From contig DASUUK010000102.1 of the NCBI GenBank assembly GCA_036374135.1, positions 1-40,959 of the forward strand: a stretch of 40,959 nt of DNA. Reading direction: 5' to 3'. Positions 1 through 6,700 of this stretch are shown here, piece by piece (within the stretch, counting starts at the first letter, position 1; each line of letters opens with the position of its first letter). The DNA is from Euzebyales bacterium (GTDB lineage Bacteria > Actinomycetota > Nitriliruptoria > Euzebyales > JAHELV01). The notes under the pieces are model-generated. The model worked only from the letters and a program-made list of their open reading frames with translations. It was not told where the DNA came from and ran no database searches. The translations under genes were made by a program, and so were the position numbers.

Positions 1-54
1 CGGATCACCACCATCGTGACCAAAGCCAAGACCGGTACGCGCGCCGCGGACTGA
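1..54 (+). CDS. C-terminal end of an unidentified protein
   Basis: Only the last 17 codons are inside the window; they read in frame from base 1 to a TGA at 52-54 and encode a basic tail (RITTIVTKAKTGTRAAD). The function cannot be told from so short a piece. It is called because the frame is open from the window edge and ends just before about 150 bases with no gene. No terminator hairpin is obvious after the stop. Confidence 0.4.
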   Translation, partial: RITTIVTKAKTGTRAAD

Positions 55-206
55 TCCCGCGCTCCGAGCCGCCGCAACCGACGCCAGCACGTCAGCGACG
101 GTCGCCCGATGCACGAAAACGTCAAGGTTGCCAGCCGATCAAGGTCGCTGGCGCCGGCGGAACGGTCGGCGGACCCGGTTCGGGTCGATACGGGTCCCGC
201 TTCCGA

Positions 207-764
207 TCACGTCCGGCGGTCCCTGGCCTTCCGGCGCGACGTGTGGTCGCCGAGCGCGGCGATGCCGGAGATGAACCGGGGGACTTCCACGGTGATGAAC
301 CTGTCGATATCGATCACCAGCAGGGCAGTGATGACGGTGGGCAACAACCAACGCGCGAGGGTCGAGCCCTGCTGCCACGCGATGACGAGGAACCACGCGT
401 ACGCGATGGTCTGCAGACCCAGTCCGGCTGCCGCGTTGCCGGACAGCGCCAAGGCGCCACCCAGCACGACGGCGATCGCGATCGCGAGCGTGGGCGCGTG
501 TCCCGCGAACGCCAGCCCCAGGAGGACGGCGACACCCACGGCGCTGTCCACATGCAGATCCCACGCTCCAAGGCTTCCTTCAGTGCCCGCCCGGCGGGCG
601 ATGCGCCCGTCGAGCATGTCGGTGCACCACGCCCCGGCGAGCATCACGGCCGCGACATCGATGTGACCGCTGGCGATCGCGGGGACCAAGGCGATCGCGA
701 TCACCGCGCGCGTCGCCGTCAACGTGTCGGCGACACGCGCGAGGGCGGGGGATGATCGTGCCAT
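207..764 (-). CDS. CDP-alcohol phosphatidyltransferase family membrane protein
   Basis: This is a 185-residue integral membrane enzyme of the family that transfers a phosphoalcohol group from CDP-activated lipid or alcohol, as in phospholipid synthesis. The signature is nearly complete at residues 49-73: D-x2-DG-x2-AR-x8-G-x2-D-x3-D. The family normally has three residues between the second Gly and the next Asp, and two are seen here. Several hydrophobic segments flank the motif and there is no cleavable signal peptide. The frame stays open to a TTG at 800, but the ATG at 764 has a GAGGT ribosome site 7 bases upstream and is preferred. It stands alone, so the exact alcohol substrate is unknown. 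Confidence 0.78.
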   Translation of the reverse strand: MARSSPALARVADTLTATRAVIAIALVPAIASGHIDVAAVMLAGAWCTDMLDGRIARRAGTEGSLGAWDLHVDSAVGVAVLLGLAFAGHAPTLAIAIAVVLGGALALSGNAAAGLGLQTIAYAWFLVIAWQQGSTLARWLLPTVITALLVIDIDRFITVEVPRFISGIAALGDHTSRRKARDRRT

Positions 765-919
765 CGCGGCTACCTCGTGCTCGGGCCCGCGCCATGTCAA
801 CCGGCAGGACGCGCTGCACGGCCGTGGGCACCTTGAGCCCGGCTCAGCCTACCGACAGATCGTCGTCATCGGGCGACTGCGAGTGGGCCGTGACATTGCC
901 TGCGACCACTCCACCTCCG

Positions 920-1231
920 TCAGCAGCCGACTGCTGTGTCGAGGGCGTCGCAGACCTCGCGCATGCGTGTCGGGGTGAGGGTGGTGACGCGGTCGACGAG
1001 CATGGCCTTCCACGCCTCTCCGATGTTGTCGAGCGTCACCGCGCAGCGTGTCGGCATGCCGTCGTCGGTGTCGAGGACGACTTCGGTCGGGATGTCACGG
1101 ATCACGCGCGTGATCGATGCGATGGTCACGCGTTTGAGTACACCGATCGCAGCGTCGCGGGTGAGCACGAGCACGGGGCGGCGACCCCACTCGGGATGTT
1201 CGATCCAGTAGACGCCGCCGCGGGTCACCAC
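920..1231 (-). CDS. MazF/PemK-family toxin (probable mRNA interferase)
   Basis: This 103-residue protein has the MazF/PemK beta-barrel pattern: an N-terminal RGGVYWIEHPEWGRRPVLVL segment, where family members carry G-x-[VI]-W-x-(10)-RPVLV, followed by TIASITRVIRDIPTEV and a central VTLDNI stretch. Family members cleave RNA and are held inactive by an upstream antitoxin. Its GTG start (1229-1231) overlaps the antitoxin stop codon, the normal translational coupling of such pairs. The size and the gene order, antitoxin first, fit type II modules. The RNA cleavage specificity cannot be inferred. Confidence 0.88.
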   Translation of the reverse strand: MVTRGGVYWIEHPEWGRRPVLVLTRDAAIGVLKRVTIASITRVIRDIPTEVVLDTDDGMPTRCAVTLDNIGEAWKAMLVDRVTTLTPTRMREVCDALDTAVGC

Positions 1232-1530
1232 GGCTCGAGCCCTGCTTTGCGCTCCTCGTCGCTCAGCCGGCGTTGCTGGACGACGGTCAGGGCGCTCACG
1301 AGTGGCCCGAGGTCACCCCACTCATCGGCGTCGTACTCACCGGTCTGCGGCCTACGGGTGTAGCCGTCAACGATCTCACTGTCGATCGCGGTCTGCCTGT
1401 CGGTGGCGAGGTAGGCCTCGATCGCGTCGCGGATGATCTGTGACCGGGAGACGCCGGCACGGGCCGCGCGCTGGTCGAGCAGATCGAGCAACTGTTCGTT
1501 GAGTTGGACCATCGTCTGCGTTCTACTCAT
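1225..1530 (-). CDS. Ribbon-helix-helix antitoxin of the MazF-like pair
   Basis: This 101-residue protein has an N-terminal ribbon-helix-helix DNA-binding fold: the strand TQTMVQLNEQLLDLLDQRAA, then GVSRSQIIRDAIEAYLA, typical of CopG/MazE-type antitoxins. The C-terminal 50 residues are acidic and polar and should wrap the toxin. It is the first gene of the pair and overlaps the toxin start by 7 bases. The ATG at 1530 has no ribosome site. A TATCCT box sits 6 bases upstream, so the mRNA is probably leaderless. The palindrome covering this box and the start codon is the likely autoregulatory operator. Confidence 0.85.
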   Translation of the reverse strand: MSRTQTMVQLNEQLLDLLDQRAARAGVSRSQIIRDAIEAYLATDRQTAIDSEIVDGYTRRPQTGEYDADEWGDLGPLVSALTVVQQRRLSDEERKAGLEPW

Positions 1531-1551
1531 AGGACTAGGATAGCCCTATGA
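1527..1551 (-). promoter_or_regulatory. Operator/promoter of the toxin-antitoxin pair
   Basis: A perfect 7-base inverted repeat (TCATAGG at 1527-1533 and CCTATGA at 1545-1551) has an 11-base spacer. On the minus strand a TATCCT -10-like box at 1542-1537 lies inside it, and the antitoxin ATG begins at 1530, where transcription would be expected to start. Binding of the ribbon-helix-helix protein here would block its own promoter. No good -35 box is seen. Confidence 0.6.
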
Positions 1552-1630
1552 TGACAACATCTCGCCGCGCGACGCAGCCTGTGCGGCTCGGCGCCTTGTT
1601 GTGTTGCTGGCCCCCGTCTACTGTGCGGTG

Positions 1631-2335
1631 ATGCTCTCGCGACTGCTGTCGGTGACCTTCGATGCGCACGACGCCGCTCGCCTTGCGCAGTTCTGGGCCA
1701 ACATGCTCGGCCGGGAGGTCGTCGAGGACACCGGCGGTGCGCTCCTGCCCGGCGAGGACGCCCAACTCAGCCTCCGGTTCGTCCCGGGCCGCGCGGAGAA
1801 GGTGGGGCCGAACCGCATGCACCTTCACCTGACCAGCGCCAGCCGCGCCGACCAGCAGCACACGGTGGCCACGGCGCTGGGGCTCGGCGCCGGCCACCTC
1901 GACGTCGGGCAGCGCCCCGAGGAGGGCCACGTCGTCCTGGCCGACCCCGAGGGCAACGAGTTCTGCGTGATCGAGCCGGACAACGCCTTCCTCGCCGGGT
2001 GCGGCCTTCTCGGGGAGCTCGCCTGCGACGGCACCCGGGAAGTCGGCCTCTTCTGGAGCGAGGCGCTGGGCTGGCCGCTGGTGTGGGACCAGAACCAGGA
2101 GACCGCGATCCAGTCACCGCTCGGCGGCACAAAGGTCGCGTGGGGAGGCCCGCCCGTGGCCCCAAGACAGGTGCGGAACCGGCAGCGCTTCGACCTCGCC
2201 CCGGCCGGTGGCGACCAGCAAGCGGAGGTCGACCGGCTGGTCGTTCTCGGGGCCACTCGGCTCGCGATGGGTGAGGACGGCGCCGTCGTGCTGGCCGATC
2301 CCGACGGCAACGAGTTCTGCGTGGGAGGGAACTGA
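1631..2335 (+). CDS. Tandem VOC (glyoxalase/bleomycin-resistance fold) protein
   Basis: The 234-residue product holds two vicinal-oxygen-chelate modules. The first (about residues 1-120) begins SVTFDAHDAARLAQFWANML and ends VVLADPEGNEFCVIEP. The second (about 125-234) begins LACDGTREVGLFWSEALGWP and ends VVLADPDGNEFCVGG. The repeated LADP-[ED]-GNEFCV ending is the mark of the glyoxalase-like-domain family, which includes dioxygenases, antibiotic-binding proteins and many uncharacterised enzymes. The ATG at 1631 was chosen because the fold begins right after it; the frame stays open upstream to 1601. It is divergent from the toxin-antitoxin pair. The substrate is unknown. Confidence 0.85.
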   Translation: MLSRLLSVTFDAHDAARLAQFWANMLGREVVEDTGGALLPGEDAQLSLRFVPGRAEKVGPNRMHLHLTSASRADQQHTVATALGLGAGHLDVGQRPEEGHVVLADPEGNEFCVIEPDNAFLAGCGLLGELACDGTREVGLFWSEALGWPLVWDQNQETAIQSPLGGTKVAWGGPPVAPRQVRNRQRFDLAPAGGDQQAEVDRLVVLGATRLAMGEDGAVVLADPDGNEFCVGGN

Positions 2336-2387
2336 CCACCGGGTTGCCCAGTGGGTCAGGTCGGGACACCACCTCGGAACTAGTTGA

Positions 2388-2403
2388 CATAAGGTGCATT
2401 ATG
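2388..2403. promoter_or_regulatory. Orphan inverted repeat CATAA-N6-TTATG
   Basis: CATAA (2388-2392) and TTATG (2399-2403) are separated by 6 bases. The repeat lies in an AT-rich patch within GC-rich DNA and a TTGACA hexamer overlaps its left side (2384-2389). It resembles operators of small HTH regulators, but neither neighbour (the VOC gene ending at 2335 and the Nudix gene ending at 2465) starts here. It may be left over from a lost gene. Confidence 0.3.
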
Positions 2404-2464
2404 GGCGATGCCTTGCGGGAGGCTCCTCCAGACTCGGTGGGTCACGTGACGCCCTCGGCGCGCG

Positions 2465-2959
2465 TCAGTTGAACGCCGCCAACCGGGACGGATCGGTGTG
2501 CACGTCGTGGAGCAGCTTGATCTGCTCCGCGGTGATGCGTCCGGTGGACAGCTCAGGCAGGTCATCGACCGGCCAGAACGTCGGCGCAGCGGTCTCCATG
2601 GTCGACGCGCGCAATGTCCCGCCGGTCGGTTCACAGGCGAACATCGCCTTGTAGGCGGCGTGTGCTGGGTGCGGATGGTTGAAGGTTCGGCGGTCGATCA
2701 GCGCAAGCAGGCGCACGGCACGGACCTCGAGTCCGGTCTCTTCGCGGAACTCCCGCTCGACGGCCTGCGCCGGTGTGTCGACGACGTCGGCCCACCCTCC
2801 GGACAGCGTCCATCGCATGCCGTCCAGGCGTTCCCGGACGAGGAGGACCGTGTCACCGTCGAACAGCGCTCCGCGCACGTCGACCTTGGGCGTGATGTGG
2901 CCGTCGTCCTGACCGAGCGCGACCGCGAAACTCCCCTTACCGAACGTACGTTCGTTCAC
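2465..2959 (-). CDS. Nudix hydrolase
   Basis: This 164-residue protein has the Nudix box at residues 55-77, G-x5-D-x7-REFREETGL, with Asp replacing the usual first Glu. It binds the metal and hydrolyses nucleoside-diphosphate-linked substrates. The flanks ITPKVDVRGALF, LVRERLDGMRWTLSGGWADV and HPAHAAYKAMF resemble a Nudix subgroup that normally carries an extra N-terminal helical domain of about 60 residues. That domain is not encoded here. The frame is open further upstream to 3226, but that part has no protein-like pattern and overlaps the MarR remnant. The GTG at 2959 is the most credible start. It has no clear ribosome site and sits next to a 14-base palindrome. Confidence 0.8.
   Translation of the reverse strand: MNERTFGKGSFAVALGQDDGHITPKVDVRGALFDGDTVLLVRERLDGMRWTLSGGWADVVDTPAQAVEREFREETGLEVRAVRLLALIDRRTFNHPHPAHAAYKAMFACEPTGGTLRASTMETAAPTFWPVDDLPELSTGRITAEQIKLLHDVHTDPSRLAAFN
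2941..2954. promoter_or_regulatory. 14-bp perfect palindrome near the Nudix start
   Basis: CGAACGTACGTTCG is a perfect 14-base palindrome. The GAACG/CGTTC half-sites are typical of operators for TetR-family repressors. It falls inside codons 2-7 of the Nudix gene if that gene starts at 2959, so the true start or promoter may lie slightly differently. No TetR gene is in the window. Confidence 0.35.
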
Positions 2960-2970
2960 GGCGGTCGCCG

Positions 2971-3177
2971 TCAGGGATCGTCGGACCCGTCGATGTCCGC
3001 GCGATCGCCGAGGTGCAGCAGCGTCACGCGGAGAAGGGCGATCAACTGCTGACGCTCGGCAGCGCGACGTAACCCAGGATCTCGCGCGCAGTGGCCAGGT
3101 GCGTGACGATAGACCTCGTCGACCAGTTCGAGACCGCGCGTCGTCAGTCGCACGTTGACCCGCCGCCGGGCGGATCC
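2971..3177 (-). pseudogene. C-terminal remnant of a MarR-family regulator
   Basis: Reading the minus strand from about 3177 gives GSARRRVNVRLTTRGLELVD followed by EVYRHAPG and then RAAERQQLIALLRVTLLHLG before a stop at 2971. This is the wing strand (RRRVNVRLT) plus the C-terminal dimerisation helices of a MarR protein. A TGA stands immediately upstream in the same frame, and I find no winged-helix core in any frame between 3178 and 3349. The first two thirds of the gene are therefore missing. The remnant ends 11 bases before the Nudix start, so the two were probably once an operon. Bases 3178-3349 hold nothing I can recognise. Confidence 0.55.
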
Positions 3178-3349
3178 TCATCTGCCATCGCTCTCGCGAC
3201 GGTGCTGGCTCCGATCTCATGGGCACGACCTACGTACGGTGACCGAGCTGCTGCCCGCTGCCATGCACACCCCGTTGAAGGGTGTGCACGCGGCTGGCGC
3301 GATCGCCACCCGGAGCCACTCCCCCACTGAGGGTTCAGGCCGGAACTGG

Positions 3350-4009
3350 TCAGGCGCTCGCCTCCGAGTCGGCCGCCGGCCCCGCACCGGTGTAGGCGGC
3401 GGTCGTGCGGTCGGCCGCTTCGCGCGCTGCCTGTGGGTCGGTGCCGGCGGCGACGCTGGCGTCGCGCCACAGCTCGCTGCTGCGCCCCATGAACCAGCGG
3501 CCTTCATCGGATGCCGCCCAGGCCGCGGCGGCATCCGGATCGACGGCGCTGCCCTCGGTGAGGTGCGTCGCCAGGCCCAGCAGCGCCGCGTCCCAGCCGA
3601 CCCCGACTGCGCCGGGGCCGAACTCCGACCATCGGGTGTCGTCGACGTGGGCGACGTGCTCGAGCATCAACGTGGTGTGCCCGTCGGCCTCCTCTGTCAG
3701 TCGCACGTCGATCCAGCTCACGTCGCCACCGAACTCCCAGGTCGCGCTGAAGCGGTGCGGCGGGTCGCAGCTGCTGATCGTCCCGCTCGCATTGCCCTCG
3801 AGCTGGTAGTGGCCGCCCTCACGCAGGTCACCGCGGACCGGAAGGAACCAGCGTGGGATGCGTTCCGTGTTCGTGCACGCGTCCCAGACGTCGCCGACCT
3901 CGGCGCCATAGGTCTGCGTGATGGTGATCACGCGGGCTTCCCCCGCGGCGAGGGTGCGCGCGCCGACCGTGCGGTCGACCGCGTTGATCTGGTGCTTCAC
4001 GTCGATCAT
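3350..4009 (-). CDS. SRPBCC (AHSA1-type) domain protein
   Basis: This 219-residue protein has a START/Bet v1-like ligand-binding fold: ITITQTYGAEVGDVWDACTN, IPRWFLPVRGDLREGGHYQL, and DPPHRFSATWEFGGDVSWID, ending with helices in the region GVGWDAALLGLATHL. Members of this AHSA1-like group are commonly encoded right after an ArsR regulator. That is so here: the start ATG overlaps the ArsR stop by 4 bases (4006-4009), so translation is coupled. The last 60 residues (rich in Ala, Asp and Ser) are probably disordered apart from a short helix. The ligand is unknown. Confidence 0.85.
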   Translation of the reverse strand: MIDVKHQINAVDRTVGARTLAAGEARVITITQTYGAEVGDVWDACTNTERIPRWFLPVRGDLREGGHYQLEGNASGTISSCDPPHRFSATWEFGGDVSWIDVRLTEEADGHTTLMLEHVAHVDDTRWSEFGPGAVGVGWDAALLGLATHLTEGSAVDPDAAAAWAASDEGRWFMGRSSELWRDASVAAGTDPQAAREAADRTTAAYTGAGPAADSEASA

Positions 4010-4365
4010 GTCTGTCCCTTGTCATCGTCTGCCTGCTGAATGCGTCGCTGCCTGCGTCCGCGGGCCAGTTCGGTCGCAAGTGCGTTCAGGTGCGGTGTCC
4101 AGAAGCGGCGGAACCGGTCGAGCCACACATCCACGTCCTGCAGTGGCCCCGCGTCGAGCGTGTAGAGGCGCCGGGCGCCGTCCGGCCGCACGCGGGCGAA
4201 CCCGCTGTCGCGCAGCACCTTCAGGTGCTGGGACACGGCCGGCTGCGAGATGCCGAACTCGCTGCTGATCGCGGTCACGACCTCCCCGGCGCTGGCCTCC
4301 CCGTCCGCGAGCAGCTCCAGGATCCGGCGTCGCACCGGGTCACCCAGGACGTCGAACGCGTGCAT
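4006..4365 (-). CDS. ArsR/SmtB-family winged-helix regulator
   Basis: This 119-residue regulator has the ArsR pattern: FDVLGDPVRRRILELLADGE, EFGISQPAVSQHLKVLRDSG as the recognition helix, then the wing VRPDGARRLYTLD. It lacks the paired-cysteine metal site (ELCVC) of arsenic or cadmium sensors, so it is not a classical metal sensor of that kind. ArsR proteins of this type usually control the SRPBCC gene that follows. The ATG at 4365 lies only about 2 bases from the predicted transcription start, so the message is nearly leaderless. Its own promoter contains a palindrome suited to autorepression. Confidence 0.88.
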   Translation of the reverse strand: MHAFDVLGDPVRRRILELLADGEASAGEVVTAISSEFGISQPAVSQHLKVLRDSGFARVRPDGARRLYTLDAGPLQDVDVWLDRFRRFWTPHLNALATELARGRRQRRIQQADDDKGQT

Positions 4366-4366
4366 G

Positions 4367-4401
4367 GCTGCAAATTATAGAACCTTGCTTATATAAGTCA
4401 A
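4367..4401 (-). promoter_or_regulatory. Promoter and operator of the arsR-SRPBCC operon
   Basis: On the minus strand a TTGACT -35 box (4401-4396) and a consensus TATAAT -10 box (4379-4374) are 16 bases apart. Transcription should start near 4367, just before the ATG at 4365. A 10-base palindrome, CTTATATAAG (4388-4397), lies between the boxes, which is a typical place for an ArsR dimer to block RNA polymerase. This is the most convincing promoter in the window. Confidence 0.75.
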
Positions 4402-4496
4402 GTCAAATATGCTGCGCAGTCTCGCCGGAGTGTCCGGCGTCTCCTATGCTCCAACGACGTCCGCGGCCGCAGTCGCAGCGGGCGGATCGAGGCAGC

Positions 4497-4871
4497 GTGG
4501 ACACGGGTGACGCGGTCGCACAGGGCACGTTCGATCGCGCGGAGTACGCGGACGAGCTTGCGACCGCGGCGGGCAACCTCGACGTCGGCTCGACACTGTG
4601 GCATGCCGATGATCGGATCCGCGTGTGGGAGGTGCTGCTCGCGCCCGGCGAGCGGGGTCCGTTCCACGCCCACACCCGCAACTACTTCTGGACGGTGGTC
4701 TCGCCGGGACGCGGGCTGCAGCGCTTCGTCGACGGGACCTATGTGGTGCGCGACTACCACATGGGCGAGACGAAGGTGCTCGAGCACACGCCGCAGACCG
4801 CATTGATCCACGACCTCGAGAACGTCGGCACGACGCCACTGCGCTTCGTGACCGTCGAACTGCTCGACTGA
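4497..4871 (+). CDS. Cupin-fold protein
   Basis: The 124-residue product has a single cupin barrel. LLAPGERGPFHAHTRNYFWT gives the first metal-binding motif (His-x-His), and the second half ends ALIHDLENVGTTPLRFVTVE. Cupins of this size act as small isomerases, dioxygenases or ligand-binding proteins. The GTG at 4497 follows a GAGG ribosome site by 4 bases; the frame stays open to an ATG at 4446, but those first residues (rich in Arg, Gln and Pro) look non-coding. The gene is the first of a forward run with the PPOX-fold and FAD-monooxygenase genes (gaps of 18 and 31 bases), so a shared pathway is possible. Confidence 0.75.
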   Translation: MDTGDAVAQGTFDRAEYADELATAAGNLDVGSTLWHADDRIRVWEVLLAPGERGPFHAHTRNYFWTVVSPGRGLQRFVDGTYVVRDYHMGETKVLEHTPQTALIHDLENVGTTPLRFVTVELLD

Positions 4872-4889
4872 CCGCACCGAGGAGGAGCC

Positions 4890-5408
4890 GTGGGGTTCAC
4901 CGTCGCCAACTTCAATCACGTCGCCGAAGGGCTGCAGGAAGATCAGTTCATGATCGGCGAGCGGAGCGAGATCGAGACACTCGATGATCTCGACCCGATC
5001 TACCGCCGGTTGCTGGACGAACCCGTGACCGCCGTGCTCGCCGTGACCCGGGACGACGGTCGGACCAGCCTGACGCCCGTGTGGATCGGTTACGACGGTG
5101 ATCGTGTGCTGTTCAACCTCGCCACGCACCGTCGCAAGTGCGAGTGGTTGCGGGCCAACCCGCAGGTCACGGTGATGCTGATGAACCCGCAGAACCCCTA
5201 TCACTGGATGAGCATGCGCGCGACGGTCAGCAACGAGGTGCGCGAGGACGATCCGGACGGCGAGCGGGCGACCCGCACGATCGACGAGGCGTGGATGAAG
5301 TACACCGGCAACGAGCCGCCGTACGGCCTACGCGATCCCTCGCGCGACGAGCGCCGCGTGCTGTTCGAGTGCACGGTCGACTCGGTGTCGACGTTCGGGT
5401 TGCCGTAG
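4890..5408 (+). CDS. Pyridoxamine-5'-phosphate-oxidase-fold protein (FMN/F420 type)
   Basis: This 172-residue protein has the split-barrel fold of the PPOX family: EPVTAVLAVTRDDGRTSLTP, VWIGYDGDRVLFNLATHRRK, LRANPQVTVMLMNPQNPYHW, MSMRATVSNE. These strands match actinobacterial proteins annotated as F420-dependent or FMN-dependent reductases. It lacks the C-terminal substrate segment of true PNPOx (PdxH). The GTG start at 4890 follows a strong GAGGAG site. It lies between a cupin gene and a flavin monooxygenase gene on the same strand. The cofactor and the substrate cannot be decided from sequence. Confidence 0.82.
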   Translation: MGFTVANFNHVAEGLQEDQFMIGERSEIETLDDLDPIYRRLLDEPVTAVLAVTRDDGRTSLTPVWIGYDGDRVLFNLATHRRKCEWLRANPQVTVMLMNPQNPYHWMSMRATVSNEVREDDPDGERATRTIDEAWMKYTGNEPPYGLRDPSRDERRVLFECTVDSVSTFGLP

Positions 5409-5439
5409 GGCGGGCGCGCCACATGGCGGCGGTGCGGTC

Positions 5440-6618
5440 GTGACGCTGCGCGTCCTCGTCGTCGGCGGCTCGATCGGCGGGTTGAGCACCGCGCTGCTGC
5501 TGGCGGACCTCGGGCTCGACGTCGAGGTGTTCGAGCGCGCCGACGCCGCGCTGCAGGCGCGTGGCGCGGGCATCGTCGTGCTCCCGATCACCGAGCGCTA
5601 CCTGGTCGAGCGGGCACCCGACCGCGACCGTGTCAGCCTGGAGCTGCGCGACTGGACCTACATCGACCGTCAGGGACGGGTGCTCGCCAGCGACGCCGAC
5701 CACTACCGGTTCGCGGGTTGGAGCTCGATCTACAGCGCGTTGCTCGACGCGTTCGACCGCGAGCGGTACCACCTCGACGCGGCGATGGTCGACCTCGACC
5801 GCGATGACGACGGCGCCACCGTGCATCTGCACGACGGGCGCACGGTGACCGGTGACCTGCTGGTCGCCGCCGACGGCATCGGGTCGACGGCGCGCACGCT
5901 GCTCCTGCCCGACGTCGGACCCATGTACGCCGGCTACGTCGCGTGGCGCGGCGTGATCGACGAGGCGCAGCTGAGCGCGGGCGCACGCGAGCAACTGGCG
6001 GACGCGATGCTGTACCAGATCCTCGACGACGGCCACATCCTCGCCTACGCGATCCCCCGAGCCGACGGCGCGACCGCACCGGGCCAGCGCACGATCAATG
6101 TCGTCTGGTACCGCAACTACGCGGCAGGCGCGGAGCTGGACGATCTGATGACCGGCCGCGACGGGCGCCGGTGGGCAACGACCGTCCCTCCGGGTCAGAT
6201 CCGCGACGACCACCTGGCGGAGATGCGCACGCGCGCGGACACGGCTCTCGCGCCGACGTTCGCCGAGCTGATGACCTCGTGTCACCGGCCGATGATCCAG
6301 GCGATCGCCGACCTCGAGGTCCCGAAGATGGTGTTCGGGCGCGTGTGCCTGCTCGGCGACGCCGCCTTCGGCCTCCGGCCCCATCTGGCAGCCGGACAGG
6401 CCAAGGCGTGTGCCGACGCATGGGCGCTGCACGATGCGCTGCGGGACGCCGACCTCGACGTCGACACGGCATTGGCGCGGTGGCAGCGCAGCCAGCTGGC
6501 GCTCGGACGGTCCGCGGTCGAGCGGACGCGGCGCATGGGTGTTCGATCACAGTTCGAGCACACGATGGTCCCGGGCGACCCGACGTGGAAGTTCGGACTG
6601 TGGCGGCCCGGGGTTTGA
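5440..6618 (+). CDS. FAD-dependent aromatic-type monooxygenase
   Basis: This 392-residue flavoprotein has the three group-A hydroxylase fingerprints: the dinucleotide fold VLVVGGSIGGLSTALLLADL near residues 5-24, the DG motif LLVAADGIGSTAR near 143-155, and the GD motif VCLLGDAAFGLRPHLAAGQA near 302-321. The RPH-x-AAGQAKA variant after the GD motif recalls 2,6-dihydroxypyridine 3-monooxygenase and similar enzymes that hydroxylate nitrogen heterocycles or phenols with NAD(P)H and oxygen. The GTG start fits the motif position. The substrate is an inference only; the neighbouring cupin and PPOX genes could belong to the same breakdown route. Confidence 0.85.
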   Translation: MTLRVLVVGGSIGGLSTALLLADLGLDVEVFERADAALQARGAGIVVLPITERYLVERAPDRDRVSLELRDWTYIDRQGRVLASDADHYRFAGWSSIYSALLDAFDRERYHLDAAMVDLDRDDDGATVHLHDGRTVTGDLLVAADGIGSTARTLLLPDVGPMYAGYVAWRGVIDEAQLSAGAREQLADAMLYQILDDGHILAYAIPRADGATAPGQRTINVVWYRNYAAGAELDDLMTGRDGRRWATTVPPGQIRDDHLAEMRTRADTALAPTFAELMTSCHRPMIQAIADLEVPKMVFGRVCLLGDAAFGLRPHLAAGQAKACADAWALHDALRDADLDVDTALARWQRSQLALGRSAVERTRRMGVRSQFEHTMVPGDPTWKFGLWRPGV

Positions 6619-6700
6619 TGGCCCGGTGACCACACTGACGGTTCCCGGCGTGGTCCGGGCGACAGGTGCCCGTGACGAGCGCGGACACGACGCGGCCACC

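Noticed and set aside
2960-3226. N-terminal extension of the Nudix hydrolase to an ATG at 3226
   Set aside because: The extra 89 residues are Arg/Ser-rich with no Nudix N-terminal domain and overlap the MarR remnant in another frame.
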